From JADJLQ01 sp034439915 (GTDB lineage Bacteria; Bacteroidota; Bacteroidia; Chitinophagales; Saprospiraceae), in the NCBI GenBank assembly GCA_034439915.1, contig JAWXBI010000132.1:1-64000 (forward strand): a DNA stretch of 64,000 nucleotides, read 5' to 3'. Of the stretch, positions 38,260 through 45,980 are shown in pieces. Under the pieces are notes generated by a model that saw nothing but the letters and a program-made list of their open reading frames with translations, had not been told where the DNA came from and searched no databases. The translations under genes and the position numbers were made by a program. Each line of letters starts with the position of its first letter. Position 1 is the first letter of the stretch.

Positions 38260-40093
38260 GGTGGTTGTTTGAATTTGATGAAGCGTAGCCCGCGTGGCTC
38301 ATGATCTTATCATAAATATATTGTGCCGTTATCGGTAAACCGTCGTAATTCAAAACCGCGATCAGTTTGGCGGGATCAATATTCAATTCATTGATCAATA
38401 ATGACCTCATTTGACCATCGCGATTTTGTTCCACTACAAAAACTTTTTCGTGATCCTTGATAAAATCGTTTAGGGTATCCTGGAAGGGGAAGGATTTGAT
38501 GCGACCCAAGTCAAAATGAAGGCCTTCCATGTTTAGCATTTCCGCTGCCTCTATGGCTGACCAAGTCGAAGTTCCAAAATATAAAAGCCCTAATTCATTA
38601 GATTGCTCAGAAAGCGGAACCTGCCATTCCGGACCTGGCATAAAGGTCTTTATTGTTTCCCATTTTTTTAAGAGCCGATCCATATTTCTTAAATAGGGTT
38701 CGGACTCTTCGGTATATTTAGCCATTTCATCCCTGGAGGTACCCCGCGTAAAAAAACTACCTTTTGTCGGATGGGTGCCCGGAATAGTCCGGTAAGTAAT
38801 ACCATCACCATCGGTATCCAGGTAACGGCCAAATTCTTTCAGATTATCCAATTGTTCTGCATTTAATACTTTCCCCCGCTTAAACCTCCTGTTATCATCC
38901 CATTTGAAGGGCGGGGAACTGTGTTCATTCATCCCCAGATCAAGATCATTCATGACAATGATCGGGGTCTGCAATTGTTCAGCAAGGTCAAATGCATCCG
39001 CAGTCATTTCAAAACATTCTTTTGGGGAATTCGGAAATAATAAAGGATGCCTGGTATCGCCATGAGAGGCATAAGCACAGGCCAGAATATCAGATTGCTG
39101 AGTCCGGGTCGGCATGCCGGTAGAAGGCCCTCCGCGTTGCACATCAATGAGTACTAAAGGAATTTCGGCAAAATAAGCTAAGCCCAAAAACTCGCTCATC
39201 AGGGAGATACCCGGACCGCTGGTAGCGGTAAACCCTCTTGCCCCATTCCAATTGGCGCCTATGGCAATGCCGATCGCTGCAAGTTCATCTTCTGCCTGTA
39301 CAAAAGCATATTTTTTCTTGCCGGTAACCGGATCAACACGGTATTCTGAAGCATAGTCATCGAAAGCAGACATCAGGGAGGTGGAAGGAGTGATTGGGTA
39401 CCAGGCTGCAACTGTTGCCCCTCCATAAAGTGCACCCAGCGCACAGGAACTATTTCCATCGATGAGAATATGGTCCTGATTGAGGTGACGTTGTTCGATT
39501 TTAAATTTTCCGGGCAATTCAAAATGATCGATAAGAAATTGCCTGCCCAGGTTCAAGGCTTTTACATTGGGTGTGATAAGTTTTTCTTTGCCTTTAAATT
39601 GATCCCCCACCATTTTTTCCAGGATGTTCATATCCATATCCAACAGGGTGGCGACAGCTCCAACGTATATCATATTTTTGAAAAGAAGGCGCTGTCTTGG
39701 GTCCGCGTAATTTTGGGCGCAGATTTCGGTCATTGGGATACCGATATTAATTACGTCATCTCGCAGTAATTCCTTGGCTATCGGTTTGGAGTTGTCATAT
39801 ACAAAGTAACCTCCGGCAGAAATATCCTTAATATCTTTTGCCAGGCTTTGAGGATTAATACTTACCATGACATCTATACCTGCACGACGTCCCAGGTGGC
39901 CTTTTTCATTGACCCTGATTTCGTACCAGGTTGGCAATCCCTGGATGTTGGAGGGGAAGATATTTTTCGGGGAGACCGGTACCCCCATACGAAAAATAGA
40001 TTTGGCAAATAAATTATTGGCGCTGGCCGAACCGGTTCCGTTGACATTGGCAAAGCGGATGACACAATCATTTATTTTTTCTATGCGTGACAT
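38225..40093 (-). CDS. korA: 2-oxoacid:ferredoxin oxidoreductase, fused gamma-alpha subunit
   Basis: A 622-residue protein with an N-terminal gamma domain (NGTGSASANNLFAKSIFRMG, to about residue 190), joined to the alpha domain (GNSSCALGALYGGATVAAWYPITPSTS onward), then the EDELAAIGIAIGANWNGARGFTATSGPGISLM segment. Gamma-alpha fusion is the usual form in Bacteroidota. It overlaps the upstream flavoprotein gene by 13 bases and korB by 35, so all three are a tightly coupled unit. Confidence 0.94.
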   Translation of the reverse strand: MSRIEKINDCVIRFANVNGTGSASANNLFAKSIFRMGVPVSPKNIFPSNIQGLPTWYEIRVNEKGHLGRRAGIDVMVSINPQSLAKDIKDISAGGYFVYDNSKPIAKELLRDDVINIGIPMTEICAQNYADPRQRLLFKNMIYVGAVATLLDMDMNILEKMVGDQFKGKEKLITPNVKALNLGRQFLIDHFELPGKFKIEQRHLNQDHILIDGNSSCALGALYGGATVAAWYPITPSTSLMSAFDDYASEYRVDPVTGKKKYAFVQAEDELAAIGIAIGANWNGARGFTATSGPGISLMSEFLGLAYFAEIPLVLIDVQRGGPSTGMPTRTQQSDILACAYASHGDTRHPLLFPNSPKECFEMTADAFDLAEQLQTPIIVMNDLDLGMNEHSSPPFKWDDNRRFKRGKVLNAEQLDNLKEFGRYLDTDGDGITYRTIPGTHPTKGSFFTRGTSRDEMAKYTEESEPYLRNMDRLLKKWETIKTFMPGPEWQVPLSEQSNELGLLYFGTSTWSAIEAAEMLNMEGLHFDLGRIKSFPFQDTLNDFIKDHEKVFVVEQNRDGQMRSLLINELNIDPAKLIAVLNYDGLPITAQYIYDKIMSHAGYASSNSNNHHDLRKTSFSAS

Positions 40094-41865
40094 GGAGTTC
40101 CGGCTTTAGCGGTGTTATAAAAATACCGTTGCATATCCCAGGCAGCGGTAGGACAACGTTCGGCGCATAATCCACAATGAAGGCAAACATCCTCATCCTT
40201 TACCATTACACGTTTGGTGGGTAAGGCGGTGGAAACATATAACTCCTGATTGAGGTCATTTGCCGGGGCATTGAGTCGGGAACGAAGATCTTCCTCTTCC
40301 CCATTATGTGTGAAGGTGATGCAGGAAGTCGGGCAAATATCCGCGCAAGCATCACATTCAATGCATCGTTCAGTTGTAAAGATCGTCTGTACATCACAAT
40401 TGAGGCATCGCTGGGCTTCTTTAAAGGCCATCTGGTCATCAAAACCCAGTTCAACTTCTTTTTTACGGTTATTGAGTGTTTCGGTCTTGTCGGCATGCGG
40501 TACTTTATATCGGAGATCAGTAACTACGGTACTGTCATAACTCCATTCATGGATTCCCATCTTTTGTGCTATGAGGTTGGTCATTGGGGAAGGTCGTACA
40601 GTAAGATCGAGTTGCTGGCAAAAAAGGTCGATGGATACAGCGGCCTGATGGCCATGGGCTACGGCAGTAATGACATTTTTTGGCCCAAAGGCAGCATCCC
40701 CTCCAAAAAATACTTGAGGATGGGTGGAAGCATAGGTATATTTATCCACCACCGGCATGCCGTATTTGTCAAATTCCAAGCCCAGGTTTTTTTCTATCCA
40801 GGGAAAAGAGTTTTCCTGGCCTATCGCAATAATTACATCATCCGCCTCAAAAAATACGTCAGCCTCCCCGGTGGGGATCAGCACCCGCTTCCCATTTTGC
40901 TGTTCAGCCTTTACTTTTTCGAACATCATACCCTTGAGCTTACCGTTTTCATGCACAAAAGCCTTGGGGTTATGACAATTAAAGAAGGGAATGTCTTCAT
41001 GCTGCGCGTCTTCAATTTCCCAAGGCGAGGCTTTCATTTCATCAAAAGGACTGCGCACCACTACTTTTACATTGGTACCACCTAATCTTCTGGAGGTCCG
41101 GCAACAATCCATTGCGGTGTTTCCACCTCCCAGGATGATCACCTTTTCTCCAATTTTTTCTATATGCCCAAATGCGACACTGGCCAACCAATCTATGCCA
41201 ATGTGAATGTTGGAATTAATTTCTTTTCTAGCGTCGATAACCAGATCTCTGCCTCTGGGGGCACCGGTACCGACAAAAATGGCGTCATATCCTTTGCCCA
41301 GCAGGTCCTGGAGGCTGCTGACATAGGTTTTGAAATGGGTGGAGATATTGCCAATATCGAGTATATAATTTACCTCTTCATTCAAAACGGTTTCGGGTAA
41401 ACGAAAAGAGGGGATCTGCGACCGCATAAATCCACCTCCAAAATCCTGCTCATCAAAGAGGTCAATTTCATAACCCAAAGGGGCCAGATCCCTGGCTACC
41501 GTCAGCGAAGCCGGACCACCACCGACAAGGGCTATCCTTTTGCCGTTGGTTTGTCCCGGAGCTTTCGGCATTCTTGATTTTACCTCACCTTTATAATCGG
41601 CAGCTACCCTTTTGAGCCGGCAAATGGCGACGGGTTCCTTTTCTACCCGGCCTCTCCGGCAAGCAGGCTCGCAAGGACGATCACAGGTACGTCCCAGGAT
41701 TCCGGGAAATACATTGGATTCCCAATTTATCATATAAGCATCACTATATCGTTCTGCGGCTATGAGTCGTATATATTCTGGTACGGGGGTGTGTGCAGGA
41801 CAGGCGTACTGGCAGTCGACTACTTTGTGAAAGTACTCGGGGTCTTTAATATTAGTCGGTTCCAA
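40081..41865 (-). CDS. Iron-sulfur flavoprotein (GltD-like oxidoreductase with C-terminal 2x[4Fe-4S] ferredoxin domain)
   Basis: A 594-residue protein related to the small subunit of glutamate synthase. The N-terminal cysteine-rich segment (CQYACPAHTPVPEYIRLIA, CDRPCEPACRRGRVEK) binds Fe-S clusters. An FAD site (GGGPASLTVARDL) and an NAD(P)-binding site (GGGNTAMDCCR) follow, then two ferredoxin motifs (CIECDACADICPTSC and CLHCGLCAERCP). The start is TTG, since a TAA lies upstream with no ATG between. I infer that it moves electrons between ferredoxin reduced by KorAB and NAD(P)H. No glutamate synthase large subunit is adjacent. Confidence 0.88.
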   Translation of the reverse strand: MEPTNIKDPEYFHKVVDCQYACPAHTPVPEYIRLIAAERYSDAYMINWESNVFPGILGRTCDRPCEPACRRGRVEKEPVAICRLKRVAADYKGEVKSRMPKAPGQTNGKRIALVGGGPASLTVARDLAPLGYEIDLFDEQDFGGGFMRSQIPSFRLPETVLNEEVNYILDIGNISTHFKTYVSSLQDLLGKGYDAIFVGTGAPRGRDLVIDARKEINSNIHIGIDWLASVAFGHIEKIGEKVIILGGGNTAMDCCRTSRRLGGTNVKVVVRSPFDEMKASPWEIEDAQHEDIPFFNCHNPKAFVHENGKLKGMMFEKVKAEQQNGKRVLIPTGEADVFFEADDVIIAIGQENSFPWIEKNLGLEFDKYGMPVVDKYTYASTHPQVFFGGDAAFGPKNVITAVAHGHQAAVSIDLFCQQLDLTVRPSPMTNLIAQKMGIHEWSYDSTVVTDLRYKVPHADKTETLNNRKKEVELGFDDQMAFKEAQRCLNCDVQTIFTTERCIECDACADICPTSCITFTHNGEEEDLRSRLNAPANDLNQELYVSTALPTKRVMVKDEDVCLHCGLCAERCPTAAWDMQRYFYNTAKAGTPCHA

Positions 41866-41955
41866 ACAATCGAGCTTAAAATTGAGGGACGAAAATTACG
41901 GTTTTTTGTTGATTTCAAATCAGCTTGCAATATTATTCAAAATGCATTATCTGCT

Positions 41956-41997
41956 CAATAAAAAAAGAGAGACCAGATTCAAAACTGATCTCTCTTT
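41956..41997 (-). terminator. Intrinsic terminator after the peroxiredoxin gene
   Basis: AAAGAGAGA (41964-41972) and TCTCTCTTT (41989-41997) pair perfectly, with a further CAG/CTG inner pairing. Read leftward the hairpin is followed by TTTTTTTATT. It lies 18 bases past the peroxiredoxin stop codon and separates it from the flavoprotein-kor operon. Confidence 0.88.
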
Positions 41998-42015
41998 AAT
42001 ATGTTTTTTCAGCTT

Positions 42016-42651
42016 TTACAAGTTCGGTTGCGGAGTATACCTCAGATAAGGCTTAATCTTCCGGATTCCTTTAGGGAATTTTTTCTCGGCATCGGCGTCC
42101 GATACGGAAGGCAGGATGATCACATCTTCACCGTGTTTCCAATTTACAGGTGTTGCCACGCTATTGTAGGCGGTGAGTTGGAGTGAATCAACGACCCGAA
42201 GGATTTCATCAAAATTCCTGCCCGTGGAGGGAGGATAAGTCAGCGAAAGTTTCAGCTTTTTATCAGGGGCTATGATAAATACGCTCCGTACCGTAGTTTT
42301 TTCTGCTGCGCCCGGGTGGATCATATCATACAATTCTGCCACGTGCCGGTTCTCATCTGAAATCAACGGATAATTGACTTTGGTTAGTTGTGTCTCTTCG
42401 ATATCCTCAATCCAGGTAGTATGGGAAGAAAGCGGATCAACACTGAGTGCAAGAATCTTTACGTTTCGTTTGTCGAATTCGGGTTTTAGTTTTGACATAT
42501 AACCCAATTCAGTAGTACATACCGGAGTAAAATCGGCTGGATGGGAAAACAGGATACCCCAGCTATCGCCGAGCCATTCAAAAAAGTCAATTTCTCCCTG
42601 AGAAGTTTGAGCTTTAAAATTGGGGACCACATCCCCGAGTCTTAGTGCCAT
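42016..42651 (-). CDS. Peroxiredoxin, 1-Cys (Prx6) type
   Basis: A 211-residue thiol peroxidase. SHPADFTPVCTTELGYM contains the peroxidatic Cys in the PxxxTxxC motif. The long C-terminal region (RVVDSLQLTAYNSVATPVNWKHGEDVIILPSVSDADAEKKFPKG) is diagnostic of the Prx6 subfamily. It lies on the same strand as the cysteine operon but is separated from it by a 140-base heptamer repeat array. Confidence 0.94.
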   Translation of the reverse strand: MALRLGDVVPNFKAQTSQGEIDFFEWLGDSWGILFSHPADFTPVCTTELGYMSKLKPEFDKRNVKILALSVDPLSSHTTWIEDIEETQLTKVNYPLISDENRHVAELYDMIHPGAAEKTTVRSVFIIAPDKKLKLSLTYPPSTGRNFDEILRVVDSLQLTAYNSVATPVNWKHGEDVIILPSVSDADAEKKFPKGIRKIKPYLRYTPQPNL

Positions 42652-42706
42652 AGATTATTAAAAATTAAGAAATTAAGAAATTATAGAATTAATTACGAAT
42701 TACGAA

Positions 42707-42846
42707 ATTGATCATTGACCATTGATCATTGACCATTGATCATTGACCATTGACCATTGACCATTGACCATTGACCATTGATCATTGACCATTGATCATT
42801 GATCATTGATCATTGACCATTGACCATTGATCATTGACCATTGATA
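42707..42846. repeat. Tandem heptamer array (ATTGAYC)x20
   Basis: Twenty consecutive 7-base units, each ATTGACC or ATTGATC (last unit ATTGATA), with no interruption. The two variants are interspersed, and the ATTGATC units create GATC sites. Degenerate units continue for a further 20 bases to about 42862. It fills the space between the moeZ stop codon and the peroxiredoxin gene. There are no spacers, so it is not a CRISPR array. Confidence 0.95.
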
Positions 42847-42863
42847 ATTTGATAATTGATCAT

Positions 42864-44036
42864 TCAATATGTTGCCATGGAGTGATCGATTTCTTTTGCC
42901 CAGGCCAGTATACCTCCTTCCAGGTTGTATAAATTTTCGAAGCCATATTTTTCCTGCAACAATTCAATCACATCGGCACTGCGTTTTCCACTACGGCAAT
43001 GTACAATGACTTGTTTGTCTTTGGCGATTTTCTGCACATGATGCGCAACTTCACTTTTCGGCATCAATTCCCCATGAATATTCGCAATTTCATACTCATA
43101 AGCTTCCCGGACGTCTACGATTTGAATATTCGCTTTTTGGGAAATCAAGTTATGTAATTGTTTTACATTGATGGTTTTGACCGGGAATTTTTCAGCATGA
43201 TCGGAAGGTTTCTCAAACCCACAGAATTGCTGATAGTCGATCAGGCCTTTTTGGGTTGGATTGTCGCCGTTCAATGGATTGTCTTTTCGTCTTTTGATTT
43301 TCAGTGTCCTGGTCTCAAAGGTGGCGGCATCAAATAAAAACAACCGACCATTGAGGGTTTCCCCCACACCACTCAGCACCTTAATCACCTCACTGGCTTG
43401 GATGCTGCCTAGGATACCGGGCAGTACTCCTAATACACCTCCTTCCGCACAACTGGGTACTAAACCGGGAGGTGGGGGAGTTGGAAAAAGATCTCTGTAG
43501 TTTGGCCCTGTAATGCCCAGTTTATCGGTATAATTAAACACTGTTGCCTGGCCTTCAAACCGGTAAATCGATGCATAAACGTTGACTTTGCCCAACAATA
43601 CGCAGGCGTCATCGACCAGATAGCGTGTGGGAAAATTATCTGTTCCATCCGCAATGACATCATAATCTTTGATAATGTCCATGGCATTGTCGCTGGTCAG
43701 TGCGGTCTGATGGGCAACGAATTTGATGTATGGATTAAGGGCTTCCAGCCTTTTTTTTGCTGCTATTACCTTGGGTTGACCAATGTCATCCCGGGTAAAT
43801 AAAACCTGGCGCTGCAAGTTGCTGTCATCAACCACATCAAAGTCGACCATTCCAATCGTACCTACCCCGGCGGCTGCGAGGTACAATAAAAGGGGTGCAC
43901 CTAATCCACCTGTGCCGACAACCAGTACTTTGCCTTTTTTTAATTTTTTCTGTCCTTCGATATTAAATTCCGGTAAAATGATGTGGCGGCTGTAACGGGC
44001 CAATTCTTCTGAAGAAAATTTAATTTCTGCACTCAT
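42864..44036 (-). CDS. moeZ: MoeZ-like E1 adenylyltransferase fused to a rhodanese domain
   Basis: A 390-residue two-domain protein. Residues 1-250 form a ThiF/MoeB E1-like domain with the ATP-binding GTGGLGAPLL (41-50), RQVLF, and the ADGTDNFPTRYLVDD segment; SCAEGG holds Cys196. Residues 285-390 form a rhodanese domain with the active-site loop CRSGKRS (Cys347). In MoeZ-type enzymes the E1 domain adenylates the C-terminal Gly of a ubiquitin-fold sulfur carrier and the rhodanese Cys delivers sulfur to make a thiocarboxylate. I do not see paired CxxC zinc motifs. It is fourth in the cysM operon, 23 bases after the carrier. Confidence 0.9.
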   Translation of the reverse strand: MSAEIKFSSEELARYSRHIILPEFNIEGQKKLKKGKVLVVGTGGLGAPLLLYLAAAGVGTIGMVDFDVVDDSNLQRQVLFTRDDIGQPKVIAAKKRLEALNPYIKFVAHQTALTSDNAMDIIKDYDVIADGTDNFPTRYLVDDACVLLGKVNVYASIYRFEGQATVFNYTDKLGITGPNYRDLFPTPPPPGLVPSCAEGGVLGVLPGILGSIQASEVIKVLSGVGETLNGRLFLFDAATFETRTLKIKRRKDNPLNGDNPTQKGLIDYQQFCGFEKPSDHAEKFPVKTINVKQLHNLISQKANIQIVDVREAYEYEIANIHGELMPKSEVAHHVQKIAKDKQVIVHCRSGKRSADVIELLQEKYGFENLYNLEGGILAWAKEIDHSMATY

Positions 44037-44059
44037 ATCGCTGTAATAGATTTTTTTAG

Positions 44060-44335
44060 TTAAATACCTCCAGCAATGGCTGGTATGATGCTGATCGTGT
44101 CCCCTTGTTGCACCGGAGTATCATGACCTTGCAGGTCTTCAATATCGTCTTCCCCGATAAATACCCGTACAAATCCACGGAGTTGCTGATCTTCATTGAA
44201 CAAATGTTTGTCCAGGTCAGGATACTGAAAAGTCAGATCCCGGATGGATTCGATCACGGTACCGCTTTGCACGGCCACGGCAGCCTGATTGGAAGTAAAT
44301 TTTCTTAAGGGTGTTGGAATAATGATTTTAGCCAT
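44060..44335 (-). CDS. cysO: CysO/MoaD/ThiS-family sulfur carrier protein ending GGI
   Basis: A 91-residue ubiquitin-fold protein (MAKIIIPTPLRKFTSNQ, GDTISIIPAIAGGI) that matches CysO/MoaD carriers in length and in the conserved C-terminal stretch. The codons before the TAA stop read Ala-Ile-Ala-Gly-Gly-Ile, so one Ile extends past the Gly-Gly needed for activation. The operon context (JAMM protease upstream, MoeZ downstream, cysM at the head) indicates cysteine synthesis rather than molybdopterin synthesis. The terminal Ile must presumably be removed first. Confidence 0.88.
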   Translation of the reverse strand: MAKIIIPTPLRKFTSNQAAVAVQSGTVIESIRDLTFQYPDLDKHLFNEDQQLRGFVRVFIGEDDIEDLQGHDTPVQQGDTISIIPAIAGGI

Positions 44336-44347
44336 TGGAAATTATTG

Positions 44348-44773
44348 TTATTTGTTGAATTCAATTTTTATGGGTTCTTCCTGGAATTGCCGGGACTCGG
44401 ACAATCTCCAGGACTTGGTTTGTATGGCCTGTCCCTGATAAACACTCGTAATAAAGTAAGATAATTCAGGAAGGGCATCGGCCAAATCCCGGCCGGAAGG
44501 GTGGGGCGGGTGGTCGGGATGTGAGTGAAAAACTCCAATCAGGTCGATTTCTTTTTCCAAAGCATATCGTTCGGCTTTCATAAATTCCTTTGGAGGTATA
44601 GTATAGTGGACTTTATGATTTTCAGGACTATCATTCACAACGGACTGGACCTGCCGGATCTGCAACTGCTCACCGACCAGTCCGTATAAAAAACCACAAC
44701 ATTCGAATGGATAAGCTTGTTCAGCGATATCGTGTATGGATTTTATAGCCTCAGAAGGTATCACGACTTCCAT
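44348..44773 (-). CDS. mec: JAMM-family metalloprotease (Mec-like)
   Basis: A 141-residue zinc protease with an exact JAMM signature: Glu24 (PFECCGFLYG), His83-Ser-His85-Pro, Ser93 and Asp96, i.e. HxHx7SxxD. In Mycobacterium tuberculosis the homologue Mec releases cysteine from CysO-Cys; related enzymes (QbsD, HcyD) trim extra residues from sulfur carriers. Its ATG shares one base with the cysM stop codon, and cysO follows after 12 bases. It could do both jobs here. Confidence 0.9.
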   Translation of the reverse strand: MEVVIPSEAIKSIHDIAEQAYPFECCGFLYGLVGEQLQIRQVQSVVNDSPENHKVHYTIPPKEFMKAERYALEKEIDLIGVFHSHPDHPPHPSGRDLADALPELSYFITSVYQGQAIQTKSWRLSESRQFQEEPIKIEFNK

Positions 44774-45699
44774 TATTTATAGATTTCGGCATATTTAGAA
44801 GCATCATCTGCAAACAGGGTAACCACATGACCATAATCAATCTGCTGTGCGAGTTGGACAGCTCCGACCAGGTTGGCAGCTGCGGAAGGACTGATCAATA
44901 AACCTTCTTTTTTAGCCACCAGGTCAATCATTTTAAAAGCCTCATAAGAGGATACCTCTGTGATTTGATCCGGAACCGTGGCATCATAGATGCCCGGGAC
45001 TTCAGCAGTTTCCAGATGTTTCCAGCCTTCCAGGCCATGCAGGGGGCCATCCGGTTGTAGGGCGATGCATTGAATAGATGAATTAAAAAGTTTAAGCCTT
45101 TTACTGGTTCCGGTAAACGAACCGGTCGTCCCTAATCCGGCAATAAAGTGGGTTACTTCGCCTTTTGTTTGGTCCCAGATTTCTGGGGCGGTAGTGGTAA
45201 AATGGGCTTTCCAGTTGTTTTCATTATTGTATTGGTCACAATAAAAATAGGGCAGATCCATCCTGGAATAGATCGCTTTAGCTACTTCTCTGGATTCGTC
45301 GGTTCCCCCGTAGGGTGAACTCAGAATCAAGTCCGCACCTAATTTTTTTAGAATAAGCTGTCGGAGTTTGGAAGCATTTTCCGGGAGTACCAGTTTTATT
45401 TTAATGCCGAGATGGGCGGCGATACTGGCCAAGGCTATGCCTGTATTGCCACTGGTAGCATCCAAAATCGTATGATGGGTGTCCAACTGTCGGTCCAAAA
45501 TGCCTTGCCGGAGCATATGGTAGGCAGGACGGGATTTGACGCTGGCCCCAAATTGTTGCCATTCGAGTTTGGCATAAATTTTTACTTTTTCAGTGGAAAA
45601 ACTTTTCAACGGATAAAGAGGGGTATTACCAATCCAGGACCCCATGGAATTGACCGCCTCTATTAACCATGATCGTTGTGTTACAATTTCTTTATTCAT
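44773..45699 (-). CDS. cysM: PLP-dependent cysteine synthase, CysM type
   Basis: A 308-residue fold-type II PLP enzyme. The Schiff-base Lys is Lys55 in GASVKSRPAY, and the phosphate/substrate loop is TSGNTGI (82-88). GLGTTGSFTGTSKRLK binds the cofactor phosphate. Its partnership with a sulfur carrier and JAMM protease suggests that it uses O-phosphoserine or O-acetylserine with a protein thiocarboxylate, as in M. tuberculosis CysM, rather than free sulfide. It heads the cysM-mec-cysO-moeZ operon, behind a 350-base leader containing two cysteine-codon-rich ORFs and two terminators. Confidence 0.9.
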   Translation of the reverse strand: MNKEIVTQRSWLIEAVNSMGSWIGNTPLYPLKSFSTEKVKIYAKLEWQQFGASVKSRPAYHMLRQGILDRQLDTHHTILDATSGNTGIALASIAAHLGIKIKLVLPENASKLRQLILKKLGADLILSSPYGGTDESREVAKAIYSRMDLPYFYCDQYNNENNWKAHFTTTAPEIWDQTKGEVTHFIAGLGTTGSFTGTSKRLKLFNSSIQCIALQPDGPLHGLEGWKHLETAEVPGIYDATVPDQITEVSSYEAFKMIDLVAKKEGLLISPSAAANLVGAVQLAQQIDYGHVVTLFADDASKYAEIYK

Positions 45700-45720
45700 T
45701 TCTACCTGTCTTCTTATAAA

Positions 45721-45755
45721 TCAAAAAGCCTTTCGGATTTAATTTCGAAAGGCTT
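45721..45755 (-). terminator. Leader terminator 2 (attenuator) in front of cysM
   Basis: AAGCCTTTCG (5' arm, plus-strand 45755-45746) and CGAAAGGCTT (3' arm, 45735-45726) form a perfect 10-bp stem with a 10-base loop, followed by TTTTT. It lies 22 bases before the cysM ATG, so it would stop transcription into the operon. The 5' arm can instead pair with TTTCGAAGGG inside leader ORF 2. Confidence 0.85.
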
Positions 45756-45804
45756 CCTGGTAAAATTTTAATTAGTGGAACGCATCATGGATGACCCTTC
45801 GAAA
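45743..45804 (-). promoter_or_regulatory. Candidate antiterminator pairing for terminator 2
   Basis: TTTCGAAGGG (minus strand, 45804-45795) lies just after the Cys codons of leader ORF 2 and is complementary, with one G-U pair, to CCTTTCGAAA (45752-45743), which is the 5' arm of terminator 2. A ribosome stalled on the Cys codons would leave this segment free to pair; a ribosome reaching the TGA at 45785 would cover it and let the terminator form. Confidence 0.7.
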
Positions 45805-45886
45805 AATAAAGTTTACAACAACAATACGCACAAGCACAGTGGTGTACTGCCTCATTTTTATTGTTCCTTGTGATTTTTTTCTTCAT
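45785..45886 (-). CDS. Cysteine-rich leader peptide 2 (33 aa)
   Basis: A short ORF read by hand: ATG at 45886, TGA at 45787-45785. It begins MKKKITRNNKNEAVHH and then has CACAYCCC, five Cys in eight codons, before KLYFSKGHP. The codons from TTTTCGAAGGGT near its end double as the antiterminator strand of the downstream terminator. The peptide itself is probably without function; its translation is the sensor. Confidence 0.75.
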   Translation of the reverse strand: MKKKITRNNKNEAVHHCACAYCCCKLYFSKGHP

Positions 45887-45907
45887 TTTAAGTTTTGGTC
45901 ATAAAAT

Positions 45908-45943
45908 CAAAAAGCCTTTCGGTTATTGCTGACCGGAAGGCTT
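45908..45943 (-). terminator. Leader terminator 1 (attenuator)
   Basis: AAGCCTTCCGGT and ACCGAAAGGCTT pair over 12 positions with one C-A mismatch, around an eight-base loop, followed by TTTTTGATTTT. It stands between leader ORF 1 and leader ORF 2. Its 3' arm and T-tract (GAAAGGCTTTTTGATTT) are nearly identical to those of terminator 2. Confidence 0.82.
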
Positions 45944-45980
45944 GAGATATTTTTGTATCCATCTATCTTCTATGTCAGCA
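45927..45980 (-). promoter_or_regulatory. Candidate antiterminator pairing for terminator 1
   Basis: TGCTGAC (minus strand, 45980-45974) spans the last codons of leader ORF 1 and is the exact complement of GTCAGCA (45933-45927), the loop side of terminator 1's 5' arm. Pairing of the two would open the top of the terminator stem. The geometry relative to the Cys codons and the stop codon is the same as in the second unit. Confidence 0.55.

Noticed and set aside
40306..41085. 259-codon plus-strand ORF opposite the flavoprotein gene
   Set aside because: Entirely antisense to a gene with clear FAD and Fe-S motifs; no domain is recognisable in the shadow frame.
42707..42846. Possible CRISPR array
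   Set aside because: The repeat unit is only 7 bases, units abut with no spacers, and no cas genes are present.
44036..44060. Assignment of the carrier/E1 pair to molybdopterin synthesis (moaD/moeB)
   Set aside because: No moaA, moaC, moaE or mogA gene is adjacent, while cysM and a JAMM protease are in the same operon and a cysteine attenuator precedes it.
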